64,000 bases of DNA from an uncultured Clostridia bacterium (lineage in GTDB: Bacteria; Bacillota; Clostridia; Oscillospirales; Ruminococcaceae), in contig CAMVDP010000003.1 of NCBI GenBank assembly GCA_947166275.1, positions 1 to 64,000 on the forward strand. Reading direction: 5' to 3'. Made by a program: the position numbers and the translations under genes. Each line of letters opens with the position of its first letter. Within the stretch, counting starts at the first letter, position 1. Shown in pieces: positions 1-8,925 of the stretch. The notes under the pieces are model-generated. The model had not been told where the DNA came from. It did not search any database and saw only the letters and a program-made list of their open reading frames with translations.

Positions 1-1027
1 TACCGTTACGGCACTGGAGCATATAGAGCTTCTTGTTCTCTACTGTGAACTCCATGTCCTGCATATCGTGGTAGTGCTTTTCGAGGATATCGCAAACCTT
101 AACGAATTCTGCGTAAGCCTCGGGGAACTCCTGCTCCATCTGTGCGATCGGCATAGGAGTACGAACGCCTGCAACAACGTCCTCGCCCTGTGCGTTCTTA
201 AGGAACTCGCCCATGAGCTTCTTCTCACCGGTAGCGGGGTCACGGGTGAACGCAACGCCTGTGCCGGACTCGTTGTTGAGGTTACCGAATACCATCGGCA
301 TTACGTTTACTGCGGTACCCCAGCTGTACGGGATATCATTGTCGCGGCGGTAAACGTTAGCACGCGGGTTGTCCCATGAACGGAACACGGCTTCGATAGC
401 GAGCTTGAGCTGCTCAATAGGATCGGAGGGGAAGTCCTTGCCGAGCTGCTTCTTGTACTCTGCCTTGAACTGTGTAGCCAGCTCCTTGAGGTCAGCAGCG
501 GTGAGCTCAACGTCGAACTTTACGCCCTTTGCTTCCTTCATCTTGTCGATAAGCTGTTCGAAGTACTTCTTGCCGACTTCCATAACGACATCGGAGAACA
601 TCTGGATGAAACGTCTGTATGAGTCATATACGAAGCGCTCGAATGTGGGGTCGGGGTTGCCTGCGATCATAGCGGCAACAACGTCATCATTAAGACCGAG
701 GTTGAGGATAGTATCCATCATGCCGGGCATGGATGCACGCGCGCCGGAACGAACTGAAACGAGCAGCGGGTTCTGCTTGTCGCCGAACTTCTTGCCGTTG
801 ATCTTTTCCATTTCTTCAACGCCCTTCATAGCCTGAGCCATGATATCGTCGTTGATCTTTCTGCCGTCCTCATAGTACTGAGTGCAAGCCTCTGTTGTGA
901 TAGTGAAGCCCTGGGGAACGGGGAGACCTATCTTGGTCATTTCCGCGAGGTTTGCGCCCTTACCGCCGAGAAGCTCTCTCATGTCTGCGTTGCCTTCCGA
1001 GAAAAGGTAACAGTATTTCTTTGCCAT
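1..1027 (-). CDS. ppdK: Pyruvate, phosphate dikinase, N-terminal part (runs off window)
   Basis: Reverse-strand reading from ATG at 1027 is open to the window edge, giving about 342 residues of a family usually near 875. It begins [20 protein letters not shown] and carries the ATP-grasp landmarks [29 protein letters not shown] and [20 protein letters not shown], which are diagnostic of PPDK rather than PEP synthase. The family interconverts PEP, AMP and PPi with pyruvate, ATP and Pi, using a swivelling phosphohistidine domain that lies outside the window. An AGGAGG ribosome binding site precedes the ATG. In anaerobic Clostridia the enzyme commonly works in glycolysis or PEP supply. The ORF track omits it because no stop lies inside the window. 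Confidence 0.95.
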   Translation of the reverse strand, partial: MAKKYCYLFSEGNADMRELLGGKGANLAEMTKIGLPVPQGFTITTEACTQYYEDGRKINDDIMAQAMKGVEEMEKINGKKFGDKQNPLLVSVRSGARASMPGMMDTILNLGLNDDVVAAMIAGNPDPTFERFVYDSYRRFIQMFSDVVMEVGKKYFEQLIDKMKEAKGVKFDVELTAADLKELATQFKAEYKKQLGKDFPSDPIEQLKLAIEAVFRSWDNPRANVYRRDNDIPYSWGTAVNVMPMVFGNLNNESGTGVAFTRDPATGEKKLMGEFLKNAQGEDVVAGVRTPMPIAQMEQEFPEAYAEFVKVCDILEKHYHDMQDMEFTVENKKLYMLQCRNG

Positions 1028-1122
1028 TGGATTTGTCCTCCTGAATTTGAATTAGTTCCGCAGTCATCGGTCTTGACCCGCACCGGAGCGCGGTTTGTGA
1101 ACTTATCCTGCATAACACATAT

Positions 1123-1151
1123 ATTATAGCATATTTTCAACAGAATTTCCA
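1123..1151 (-). promoter_or_regulatory. Sigma-A promoter for ppdK
   Basis: On the minus strand TGGAAA, 17 bp, TATAAT with an extended -10 TGC. It lies about 95 bases upstream of the ppdK start, leaving an untranslated leader in which I see no clear structure. Confidence 0.6.
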
Positions 1152-1250
1152 TAGTTTTACAAAAATTTTTTATGAAAATTAAAACATTTTTTTTACAGCG
1201 CGTAAAATTGCGCCCGGCGGGGGCGAAACGCGTAAAATCGCAGCTAATCG

Positions 1251-1279
1251 TTGATTTTTGCGTGATAATGTGTTATAAT
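1251..1279 (+). promoter_or_regulatory. Sigma-A promoter for cdd
   Basis: TTGATT, 17 bp, TATAAT with extended -10 TGT, ending 33 bases before the chosen cdd start. It also shows that the longer ORF-track start at 1172 lies upstream of transcription and cannot be the real start. Confidence 0.7.
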
Positions 1280-1312
1280 ATTTGCGGAATACGGAAGGAG
1301 ATGACGCGGTTT

Positions 1313-1711
1313 ATGGATAAAAAGAGTGCTGCCGGTCTTATGGCTGCGGCGATAAAAGCAAGGGAGAACGCTTATGCGCCTTATTCGGGTTTTTCGGTCG
1401 GAGCTGCCGTACTGTGCGGTGACGGAAGCGTTTACACCGGCTGTAATGTGGAGAACGCTTCGTATCCCTGCGGCATCTGTGCCGAACGCACTGCGGTGTC
1501 GAAGGCTGTGAGCGATGGCAGGAGAAGCTTTGTTGCCTGCGCGGTCACGGGAAGCTCCGCTGAAAAGTGTACGCCATGCGGCGTGTGTCGCCAGTTCCTG
1601 TACGAGTTTGCGCCGGAAATGACGGTGCTCTGCGGGAACAAGGAAGGGGAGTATGATGAGATAACGCTGTCAGAGCTGCTGCCGAGGGGCTTTGGAGCAA
1701 GTTCTATGTAG
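1313..1711 (+). CDS. cdd: Cytidine deaminase (132 aa, small tetrameric type)
   Basis: Deaminates cytidine and deoxycytidine to uridine and deoxyuridine in pyrimidine salvage. The zinc site is visible as CAERTA (Cys56, catalytic Glu58) and PCGVCRQ (Cys89, Cys92). NVENASYPCG matches the substrate-binding segment, and the 132-residue length fits the homotetrameric three-cysteine class. The ORF track extends to 1172, but the promoter at 1251-1279 and the GGAAGGAG at 1293-1300 place the start at ATG 1313. ATG 1301 sits directly on the ribosome binding site. The C-terminus (LLPRGFGASSM) is unusual because its last 34 bases recur 99 bases downstream. No neighbouring gene suggests a larger salvage operon. 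Confidence 0.95.
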   Translation: MDKKSAAGLMAAAIKARENAYAPYSGFSVGAAVLCGDGSVYTGCNVENASYPCGICAERTAVSKAVSDGRRSFVACAVTGSSAEKCTPCGVCRQFLYEFAPEMTVLCGNKEGEYDEITLSELLPRGFGASSM

Positions 1712-1810
1712 CAGCAGTCAGCTGCGGCGGCGAGGCAGAGAGTACGACTTTTTCGGCGCTTCCATACTGATCCGCAGCTGCCGTGCGGCTTTGGGGCAAG
1801 TTCTATGTAG
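1678..1810 (+). repeat. 34-bp direct repeat around an inverted repeat, after cdd
   Basis: Bases 1678-1711 (the cdd 3' end including its stop) recur at 1777-1810 with 31 of 34 identical. The second copy, read in the same phase, still spells LPCGFGASSM-stop. Between them lie the inverted arms CAGCTGCGG (1719-1727) and CCGCAGCTG (1771-1779). The second copy runs into GTTCTATGTAGTAGAAC, a 6-bp-armed palindrome. It may be a partial gene duplication or a small interspersed element inserted at the gene end. Confidence 0.6.
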
Positions 1811-1866
1811 TAGAACAAGACTATAAAACTATACTAATAGTAGTGTATCTGAAAGGAGGGAGCTTC

Positions 1867-3258
1867 GTGCGAGAAGATGATAAAATGGATATGACGACAG
1901 GCTCGATACTGCCGAAGCTGCTGAAGCTCTCTCTTCCGCTGATGCTGTCAAGCGTGCTGCAGCTGCTGTTCAACGCGGCGGATATCATCGTTGTCGGAAA
2001 CTTTGCTGGAGATAACTCGTTGGCGGCAGTGGGATCTACAGCATCGCTGGTCAATCTGATGACCAACCTGTTTCTCGGGCTGTCCACCGGCGCGAACGTG
2101 CTGGCATCACACTACCTCGGCGCCAATGACAGCGTCCGGGTGAGCAAGACTGTACATACCGCCATTATGATGAGCGTCATCAGCGGACTTATACTGACAG
2201 TAGTTGGGTGCCTGTTTGCGGATGATCTCCTGCTGCTGATGCAGAATCCGCCGGAAGTGCTCGAGCTGTCGGCGCTGTATCTGCGAATATACTTCACAGG
2301 TATGACGGCGATGATGATATACAATCTCGGGAGCTCTATACTGCGCGCGAAGGGCGACACCAAACGTCCGCTGCTTTATCTTACGCTTTCGGGCGTAGTG
2401 AACGTTGTGCTCAATCTGATATTCGTGATACTGTTCAAAATGGACGTTGCAGGCGTTGCTCTCGCCACGGTCATTTCGCAGTGCATGTCGGCAGTGCTGA
2501 TAATCCGCTGCCTGATGAAGGAGACTGACGCGTTCAGATTTGAGCTCTCAAAGTTCCGGCTTGATGGCGCGACAGTGGCGAAAATGCTGAAAATAGGTCT
2601 GCCGGCGGGATTTCAAGGAGTGCTGTTCTCGCTGTCGAATGTGGTGATACAGGCTTCTGTCAACGGCTTCGGCTCCATTGTTATGGCGGGGAGCGCGGCC
2701 GCGTCAAGCATCGAGGGCTTTATCTGGGTCTCTATGAACGCGTTCTCACAGGGCGCGCTCACATTTACGAGTACCAATATCGGCGCGGGAAAGTACAGCC
2801 GTATCAACAGGATAGCTGTGGTATCCTGCTCCTGCGCTGCGGCGGCGGGGCTGATCTTCGGGAACCTCGCGTTTCTGTTCGGAAGGCCGCTGCTCAGCAT
2901 ATACGACACACGGCCGGATGTCATCGAAGCCGGGCTGGTGCGCATGAGCCTTGTCTGTACGATGTACTGCACCTGTGGCCTGATGGACTGCATCGTGGGT
3001 TCGATACGCGGCATGCAGTATGCGGTGACACCTACGATAGTCTCGCTGCTTGGAGCGTGCGGGCTTCGTATACTGTGGATATTCACGGGCTTTCAGCTTG
3101 AGGAGTTCCACACCGAGTTCTGGCTGTTCATTTCTTACCCGGCATCGTGGATAATTACGTTCCTTGTGCATTTTGTATGCTTCATCTTCATGCGGCGGAG
3201 ACTGCCGAAAAAAGACGCGGCGGGCGAAAATAATGCTCTCCCGGGCACGGAGTGGTAA
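1867..3258 (+). CDS. MATE family multidrug/metabolite antiporter
   Basis: A polytopic membrane protein of 463 residues, the usual MATE length, with about twelve hydrophobic segments in two homologous halves. Typical early MATE text is present: LSLPLMLSSVLQLLFNAAD, then IIVVGNFAGDNSLAAVGST and TGANVLASHYLGA. The family exports cationic drugs or metabolites using a Na+ or H+ gradient; the substrate cannot be read from sequence. The track begins at 1783 inside the repeat, but AAAGGAGGG at 1852-1860 points to GTG 1867 (VREDDKMDMTTGSILPKLL), with ATG 1885 as a weaker alternative. The gene stands alone between cdd and the flagellar promoter. Confidence 0.9.
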   Translation: MREDDKMDMTTGSILPKLLKLSLPLMLSSVLQLLFNAADIIVVGNFAGDNSLAAVGSTASLVNLMTNLFLGLSTGANVLASHYLGANDSVRVSKTVHTAIMMSVISGLILTVVGCLFADDLLLLMQNPPEVLELSALYLRIYFTGMTAMMIYNLGSSILRAKGDTKRPLLYLTLSGVVNVVLNLIFVILFKMDVAGVALATVISQCMSAVLIIRCLMKETDAFRFELSKFRLDGATVAKMLKIGLPAGFQGVLFSLSNVVIQASVNGFGSIVMAGSAAASSIEGFIWVSMNAFSQGALTFTSTNIGAGKYSRINRIAVVSCSCAAAAGLIFGNLAFLFGRPLLSIYDTRPDVIEAGLVRMSLVCTMYCTCGLMDCIVGSIRGMQYAVTPTIVSLLGACGLRILWIFTGFQLEEFHTEFWLFISYPASWIITFLVHFVCFIFMRRRLPKKDAAGENNALPGTEW

Positions 3259-3360
3259 CGTATATAGCAAATGTTGCATAAATATCACGCCGCGGTTAGT
3301 GAAATATTAACAAAAAATAAGCATTATTGAGTAGAAGTCATAAAAAGTTACAAAATTTGA

Positions 3361-3389
3361 TTGACTTTTTATGTTTATTTGTGTATAAT
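3361..3389 (+). promoter_or_regulatory. Main promoter of the flagellar operon
   Basis: TTGACT, 17 bp, TATAAT, 59 bases before the fliK start. This near-consensus sigma-A promoter lies just upstream of the first gene of the block, so the operon in this window begins at fliK. Confidence 0.8.
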
Positions 3390-3448
3390 GTATTTAATAG
3401 TAGTATAAGGGTAACTATGCCCTTTTACGACTTGAAAGGAGGTGTAAT

Positions 3449-5236
3449 ATGGTAACGAACGCGGTAAATATGGATCTTAAAGTGAACTCTCCGAATGGCG
3501 CGAAACAGCGTGAAGGCGACAGCGGATTTTCGGACGTTCTCGGCAGTGTATCCGATAACCGCAGGCAGCAGGGTCTTACTAATTCGTCGCGCAAGGAATT
3601 CGGCAAGGAGATCGGGTTCGCTCAACGTGCTTCGGAAAGCGTGCATGAGCCGACAGACAGCGCTCCCGTGTCAGATGCGGCAGCGTATGCTCCCAGACGG
3701 GAACAGAGCTTCGATGAAGCTGTGGCGGACAAATACCTCGAACAGGCGGTAGAGACCGTTGTGTATGAGGTCGTCGAAAACGGCGAAGTCCCCACGAAAA
3801 AACAGGCAGCCGGAATGATGGCGGACGCTCTCAAAGAGCTGACACCGGAAACGAAGGAAGCAGCCGCAGATATCGCAGCGCAGGCTCCCGAGACAGATAT
3901 CCCGCAGAATGTGCAGACGGCGGCAACAGCGATACCGGTACCGGTAACGGCAGCGGTAAAGCAGGATGATCCCGCGGACACATCTGAAGCGGCAGTGACA
4001 GCGCAGATCCCCGAAGCAGAAGTGCTCAACGCTCTCGTCGGAGTCATGACGGCAATGACGGGCGAAAGCGGCGAAGTACAGGTACAGACTGATATGCCTG
4101 CAGCGCAGCCTGACGAGCAGAAGGTACAGGTCATCACCCCCGATACGGCTTTCCTGATGACGGAAAAGCACAGTGAGGTAGCGATGATCGCGGAGAACAC
4201 GACGTTCACCCCGCAGCCGACAGAGATACCCGAGGGCGACGAGTTTATGGCGGAGCTCGACGCGGTAATGCGCGGAGATTACAACAAGGAAGCCGTTGAA
4301 CTTGAGCAGTTCGGACTCACGTTTGCCGAGAAGGCGAGAGGAGCCACAGCGGCAGTCGCAGAAACCGGAAACGATGTCTTCATCGACAGAGTCGGACTTA
4401 TCGACAGAGTTCTGGCGAGACTTGAGACGGTGACCACCGATGACGGAGAGCCTATAACGGAGCTTGAAGTCGTGAAGGATACCGCAGAGCTGCTCGGTAA
4501 GATCATCACCGAGGCAAAGCAGGAGCTCGGACTTACGGAAGTTAAGTACGAACTGCGGCCCGAGGCGGAGATCGAAACTCAAATGCCGCAGCTGATGCCG
4601 GATACGCCGGTGAAACTGTCACGCGACATGAACAGCAGCGACAGGACAGGCGAGCTGGATCACATCCTGAACGAAGGCAGAAGCGATGCGCCGGAAAAGG
4701 GAACGACAAAGACCGATACCTATGATGCGGTGCACATGTCGGCAGAGCTTATGCGCGACAGAGCCCACGCGGAAGTCAATGTTGAACGCAGTGAACTGCC
4801 CGAAGCGGAGAACAACTACCGTCCGCCGGAGATACAGACTGCAGAGCAGATACTCGCACGCATCAGGACGATGCAGGATGATCACGCACAGTTCACAATG
4901 GTCCTCAATCCCGAAAGTCTCGGAAGAATAACCGTCAAGCTGGTCATGGTCGGCGAAAGGACGGCAGTTGAGATCACGGCAGAGAACCCGGAAACAAGAG
5001 CAATACTCGCTGCAAGATCCGAAAGCCTGCAGAGCGCACTTCGTCAGAACGGAGTGGAACTCGAGCGCTATCAGGTAGTCACGGAACAGGAAGATGCACA
5101 GTATCACCGTGATGACTATGAAGGCGGCGGAAGAAACAGGCAGGGACACGAACAGGAACAGAACGCGGAAAAGCACGATGACGGCGACGATAACGACGAC
5201 GGAAACGGCTTCTACGATCTGCTCGGAGAACTATAA
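3449..5236 (+). CDS. fliK: Flagellar hook-length control protein FliK
   Basis: 595 residues. FliK is secreted as a molecular ruler and switches the export apparatus from hook to filament substrates by contacting FlhB. The first 430 or so residues are low-complexity, Ala/Glu/Thr/Pro-rich and disordered, as in the family. The conserved C-terminal Flg_hook domain is at about residues 470-560 and contains FTMVLNPESLGRITVKLVMV, followed by RSALRQNG-like and ELERYQVV segments. The tail is acidic and hydrophilic. AAAGGAGG precedes the ATG. It is the first gene of this operon, whereas in many Firmicutes it follows fliE-F-G-H-I-J. The flgD start lies 20 bases downstream. Confidence 0.9.
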   Translation: MVTNAVNMDLKVNSPNGAKQREGDSGFSDVLGSVSDNRRQQGLTNSSRKEFGKEIGFAQRASESVHEPTDSAPVSDAAAYAPRREQSFDEAVADKYLEQAVETVVYEVVENGEVPTKKQAAGMMADALKELTPETKEAAADIAAQAPETDIPQNVQTAATAIPVPVTAAVKQDDPADTSEAAVTAQIPEAEVLNALVGVMTAMTGESGEVQVQTDMPAAQPDEQKVQVITPDTAFLMTEKHSEVAMIAENTTFTPQPTEIPEGDEFMAELDAVMRGDYNKEAVELEQFGLTFAEKARGATAAVAETGNDVFIDRVGLIDRVLARLETVTTDDGEPITELEVVKDTAELLGKIITEAKQELGLTEVKYELRPEAEIETQMPQLMPDTPVKLSRDMNSSDRTGELDHILNEGRSDAPEKGTTKTDTYDAVHMSAELMRDRAHAEVNVERSELPEAENNYRPPEIQTAEQILARIRTMQDDHAQFTMVLNPESLGRITVKLVMVGERTAVEITAENPETRAILAARSESLQSALRQNGVELERYQVVTEQEDAQYHRDDYEGGGRNRQGHEQEQNAEKHDDGDDNDDGNGFYDLLGEL

Positions 5237-5256
5237 CAGGAAAAGGAGGAAAGTAC

Positions 5257-6147
5257 ATGGCGGTTGATTACATCAGCGGCGTGGCAACACCACAGAGCAA
5301 CTACGAGAAGTTCAAGGATATGTTCACCGATAAGCATGACCTTATCACGATGGAGAACTTCTACTCGCTCCTTGTTGCTGAAATGCAGAACCAGGACCCG
5401 CTCGAGCCTACATCGAACACGGAGTTCATCTCCCAGATGGCAAGCTTCACGGCTCTCAGCTCTCAGCAGGACGCATACAAGGTACAGCAGCAGTCGTACG
5501 CTAACTCGCTGGTCGGCAAGACAGTCACGGTATCCACCGGCGACGGCAAGACCGATACAGGCGTTGTGACGTTCGTAAAGAACGGCGATGACCCGCAGAT
5601 AAGCGTGAACGGTGAATCCTACAAGCTCAGTGCTATCTCGCAGGTGCATGACACGAGCACAAACTCGGCTTCAAGCATCGGAGACTATGGCGCGTTCGCG
5701 GCAAGCATACTCGGCAAAACAGCTGTGGTACAGGCTATCGATCCTACAGGACAGACATACGTTGATGAAGGAACGGTAAGCTCGATCGAGATCGAGAACG
5801 GCAACGTAAGAGTGGTCGTGAACGGTTATTCGTATGATGCTACGGATATACTCAAGGTCACAGATAATGCACAGGCGGCGGAAACACAGTCGGCAACAAC
5901 AGTATCGACAGAAGACGCAATAGCACAGGCGTTACAGGCGGCACAGGCATTACAGACGGCACAGACTGCACAGGCGACACAGACAACGCCGACAACGCCG
6001 ACAACGCCGACGACACAGACTGTCACCGAACAGGCAAGTGCGGTACAGCAGACCGATAATGACGACATCGCAGACGCGGCAGATACAGACGGCGAGAGCG
6101 GCAGAGGCGGCAATAACGATTCAGATATTTACGAGCTGTTTGACTGA
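5257..6147 (+). CDS. flgD: Flagellar hook capping protein FlgD, with Q/T-rich tail
   Basis: FlgD caps the growing hook and is needed for FlgE polymerisation. The diagnostic N-terminal stretch is at residues 20-80: FYSLLVAEMQNQDPLEPTSN followed by EFISQMASFTALSSQQ. Two short beta-rich modules follow (VGKTVTVSTGDGKTDTGVV and LGKTAVVQAIDPTGQTYVDE). The protein is 296 residues, longer than many FlgD. The excess is a C-terminal run of about 85 residues rich in Gln, Ala and Thr with repeated TPTTPT units, encoded by tandem 9-mers such as acaacgccg. AAGGAGG lies before the start. Confidence 0.9.
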   Translation: MAVDYISGVATPQSNYEKFKDMFTDKHDLITMENFYSLLVAEMQNQDPLEPTSNTEFISQMASFTALSSQQDAYKVQQQSYANSLVGKTVTVSTGDGKTDTGVVTFVKNGDDPQISVNGESYKLSAISQVHDTSTNSASSIGDYGAFAASILGKTAVVQAIDPTGQTYVDEGTVSSIEIENGNVRVVVNGYSYDATDILKVTDNAQAAETQSATTVSTEDAIAQALQAAQALQTAQTAQATQTTPTTPTTPTTQTVTEQASAVQQTDNDDIADAADTDGESGRGGNNDSDIYELFD

Positions 6148-6171
6148 TATTCGGAAAGGGAAGGTGTAAAG

Positions 6172-6576
6172 ATGCTTATAAGCGAGTATCTTGCCGGACG
6201 CAATTCGATATCCGTTTCTACCGGGAACAGCGTTAATACCTATGACCCGGTCAGAAAGACGCAGGAAAGCGGCGAGTCGGGAAGCTTTGCCGAACAGCTT
6301 CGTGAGACTATCGGAAGCAGGGAAGTCGAGTTTTCCAGTCACGCGATAAGACGCCTTGAGAGCAGACAGATCGATATCATTGAGAATGACAGGATCGAAA
6401 GGCTCAACAGGGGAGTGGAGCTCGCGGCAGAAAAGGGCAGTGAAGAAAGCCTTATTCTCGTGGACAGCACCGCGTTTATCGTAAGCGTCAAGAACAATAC
6501 CGTTATCACTACGGTATCGGCAGATGATCTTAAAGGAAACGTGTTCACCAACATCGATTCCGCCGTTATAGTATAA
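6172..6576 (+). CDS. Small flagellar operon protein (TIGR02530/DUF3766-like)
   Basis: 134 residues. The central FSSHAIRRLESRQIDI motif and the C-terminal ILVDSTAFIVSVKNNTVITT segment match the conserved 'flagellar operon protein' that sits between flgD and flgE in many Firmicutes. Its biochemical role is not established; position suggests a hook-assembly accessory. AAAGGGAAGG precedes ATG 6172. A 98-base gap to flgE follows, containing the inverted pieces CCGAACGACGG and CCGTC. Family assignment rests on motif memory and synteny. Confidence 0.75.
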   Translation: MLISEYLAGRNSISVSTGNSVNTYDPVRKTQESGESGSFAEQLRETIGSREVEFSSHAIRRLESRQIDIIENDRIERLNRGVELAAEKGSEESLILVDSTAFIVSVKNNTVITTVSADDLKGNVFTNIDSAVIV

Positions 6577-6674
6577 GTCGGACCGAGGGAGCTTTACGCT
6601 CACCAAGGAGACATATTGCAGTCCCGAACGACGGACGGACTGCGGACGGCGGCGCAAAGAAAGGAAAAACCGCT

Positions 6675-8507
6675 ATGATGAAATCACTCTATTCCGGTGT
6701 TGCCGGAATGAAGACTCACAACCAGAGAATGGATGTTATAGGTAACAATATCTCTAATGTCAATACTACCGGTTACAAGACAAGTGAAGTTACATTCAAG
6801 GATGTTTACTATCAGACCAAGGGAAATGCGTCATCCGGTGACGCTACCTCGGGCGGTAAGAACCCCACCCAGATAGGTTACGGTTCTCAGCTCGGCACCG
6901 TTTCCCAGGTCATGGTGCAGTCGGGCTTTACATACTCCGACAGCGTGTTCAACTGCGCGCTGCAGGGTGAAGGCTTCTTCCAGGTAATGGACGAGGCGGG
7001 CAATATCTACTACACCCGTGCGGGTAAGTTCTCCGTGGACAGCTTTGGAAACCTTTGTGACCCGAACGGCAACATGGTGCTCGGTGTCGCGGGTGATCCA
7101 AGCAACGTCGAGGTAGGCCAGTCACAGCGTATCAACCTCAAGGTGCCCGCAATAGACAACAATAAGGCAAGTTGCACAAAGAACGTGAGACAGGGCGACA
7201 ATGTATATGATATCACCATCAGCGCAGCAGGCTATGGTGAGCAGGGCAACATCTCGTTCACTATCGTGGACTCCGATACGCCTTTTGCTACAAGAAGCGG
7301 CTCCAACCTTACGATTTACATGGATCTCGACAAGCAGTACGGTGATGCGTACTTCTCGAAGATCGACGAAGCGTATCCCGACGGCGAGTTTACCACATCA
7401 CAGACTATCAATATCAATGGTAATGATATAACCATCAACAACCAGGAAGAGCTCGACTCACTCAAGGAAGAAGCAGTCGAAGCGGCACGCAAAGAATTCG
7501 AGGACTCCATCAACGAAGCTATAAGACTTGGTGGTGTTGGCCTTGACGATAACGTTGTTCCGCTTTCTGTTGAGTTCGGTACTCTCCCGAAGTATGAGGA
7601 AGTCAGAGCTCTCCAGGCTAACAATACTATCAAGTTCGCTTACGATACCGATAGCAGCGGCACGAAGACGACCAATGAGCTCACACTCAAGTTCACTGCC
7701 AACAACGCGTGCGAGAACGCTAACAAGTACGAGGTCGACATCAAGGTCGGCGATTCCTCCAAGGTAGTCGCAAAGTGGAACGGTAACGACGTTCTCACGA
7801 TCACCGTTCCGAAGGACGGTAAGGTCGGCGATGCTCCGGAGGGCTGGACCGGAGGCACATACACACTCGTAGACGCTATCAACGAGGCGATAAAGAAGGT
7901 CAGCAACGACGATCATCTTATCACAGTGGAAAAGGTGGCATTCCAGTCTATCGCTCCTGACGGAACGGCAACGGACCTTGAGCTCGAGACTAATGAGTTT
8001 GACTTCGTTCAGGCACTTCAGGCAGGCACTTCGACAAGAATAGACCGTCTCGGTCTTGACAACGGACGCGACAACTTCTTCTCGGATATAGCTACCGCGC
8101 TCAGTACGGTAACACTCACAGACGGGCGTATCCAGAAGGAGCAGGCTGTCGATGATCTCGAAGTTATCCAGATAGACACCGACGGTACGATCTATGGCCG
8201 TCACGCGGTACACGGGACTCTGCTTCTCGGTCGTATCGATGTAGCTACATTTGAGAACCCCATGGGTCTTGAGCAGTGTGGTACATCGCTGTGGAGAGCA
8301 TCTCTCGCTTCCGGTGAAGCACAGGTCAAGATAGCAGGCAAGGACGGCGCAGGTCAGGTCATCCAAAGCGCGCTCGAAATGTCGAACGTTGACCTTGCGC
8401 AGGAATTCTCGGATATGATCATCACGCAGAGAGGCTATCAGGCCAACTCACGTGTTATAACGGTATCCGATACCATGCTCGAGGAGCTTGTAAATCTCAA
8501 GCGTTGA
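6675..8507 (+). CDS. flgE: Flagellar hook protein FlgE
   Basis: Hook subunit, polymerised outside the cell into the universal joint. The N-terminal rod/hook signature is LYSGVAGMKTHNQRMDVIGN then ISNVNTTGYKTSEVTFKD. The C-terminal helix has SNVDLAQEFSDMIITQRGYQ and NSRVITVSDTMLEELVNLKR, as in FlgE. At 610 residues it is much longer than the roughly 400 of enteric FlgE; the excess lies in residues 150-480, the exposed variable domains. ATG ATG at the start is preceded by AAAGGAAA. A GC-rich hairpin (8526-8544) follows the stop. Confidence 0.92.
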   Translation: MMKSLYSGVAGMKTHNQRMDVIGNNISNVNTTGYKTSEVTFKDVYYQTKGNASSGDATSGGKNPTQIGYGSQLGTVSQVMVQSGFTYSDSVFNCALQGEGFFQVMDEAGNIYYTRAGKFSVDSFGNLCDPNGNMVLGVAGDPSNVEVGQSQRINLKVPAIDNNKASCTKNVRQGDNVYDITISAAGYGEQGNISFTIVDSDTPFATRSGSNLTIYMDLDKQYGDAYFSKIDEAYPDGEFTTSQTININGNDITINNQEELDSLKEEAVEAARKEFEDSINEAIRLGGVGLDDNVVPLSVEFGTLPKYEEVRALQANNTIKFAYDTDSSGTKTTNELTLKFTANNACENANKYEVDIKVGDSSKVVAKWNGNDVLTITVPKDGKVGDAPEGWTGGTYTLVDAINEAIKKVSNDDHLITVEKVAFQSIAPDGTATDLELETNEFDFVQALQAGTSTRIDRLGLDNGRDNFFSDIATALSTVTLTDGRIQKEQAVDDLEVIQIDTDGTIYGRHAVHGTLLLGRIDVATFENPMGLEQCGTSLWRASLASGEAQVKIAGKDGAGQVIQSALEMSNVDLAQEFSDMIITQRGYQANSRVITVSDTMLEELVNLKR

Positions 8508-8525
8508 TTCTTAAGCTTACGTGCG

Positions 8526-8544
8526 GCGGGGCTTTGAGCCCCGC
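8526..8544 (+). other. GC hairpin between flgE and flbD
   Basis: GCGGGGCT, loop TTG, AGCCCCGC is a perfect 8-bp stem with no downstream U-run. It is therefore more likely an mRNA-stabilising or processing hairpin after the abundant hook transcript than a full terminator. Confidence 0.55.
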
Positions 8545-8582
8545 TGTGCGGATGCTTTGAAAATAAAACTTAAGGGTGCAAT

Positions 8583-8795
8583 ATGGTTATTTTAACAAAA
8601 CTGAACGGTAAGGACATAATGATAAACGAGGATGGCATCGAAACAGTCTGTGAAACGCCGGATACGGTAATTACAATGTCCAACGGTCACAGTTATATCG
8701 TTCAGGAGTCAGTCGAGGAGATCTTCCGCAGGATCGTGGGCTTTAATCGCGCGTGCAGAGCCCGCGGTACAAGAGAGGGTCACAAGGACGAATAG
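8583..8795 (+). CDS. flbD: FlbD/SwrD flagellar protein
   Basis: 70 residues beginning MVILTKLNGKDIMINEDGIE with VCETPDTVITMSNGHSYIV and VEEIFRRIVGFNRA, the short FlbD family found between flgE and motA in Firmicutes. In Bacillus the homologue SwrD is reported to support flagellar motor power and swarming. There are no membrane segments. It starts 75 bases after flgE, past the hairpin. Confidence 0.85.
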   Translation: MVILTKLNGKDIMINEDGIETVCETPDTVITMSNGHSYIVQESVEEIFRRIVGFNRACRARGTREGHKDE

Positions 8796-8796
8796 T

Positions 8797-8925
8797 ATGT
8801 CTTATACGCACGATCCCGAATGCATCACGCTTTTGCATCAGATGATGATACAGGCGACCGTGTTTTTCGGTGTGTATTCGGGTTTGTGTGTTAAAATCAA
8901 TTACAATTGGAGGGAACCTTTTTGA
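8797..8925 (+). CDS. Possible 42-aa small ORF between flbD and motA
   Basis: ATG 8797 begins one base after the flbD stop and reads 42 codons (MSYTHDPECITLLHQMM...) to TGA 8923-8925, overlapping the motA TTG start by four bases. AAGGA about nine bases upstream could serve as a ribosome binding site. The peptide has one moderately hydrophobic segment and no motif I know. It may be a real coupling peptide or chance reading in a 127-base spacer. Confidence 0.25.
   Translation: MSYTHDPECITLLHQMMIQATVFFGVYSGLCVKINYNWREPF

Noticed and set aside
1172-1312. N-terminal extension of cytidine deaminase
   Set aside because: The cdd promoter lies inside it and the family has no such extension.
3671-4582. 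303-codon minus-strand ORF
   Set aside because: Antisense to the low-complexity part of fliK; Cys/Arg/Leu-rich composition typical of shadow frames.
5920-6020. Short tandem repeats (acaacgccg units) as a possible CRISPR or satellite
   Set aside because: They are in-frame codons of the FlgD Thr/Pro/Gln tail, with no spacer-repeat pattern.
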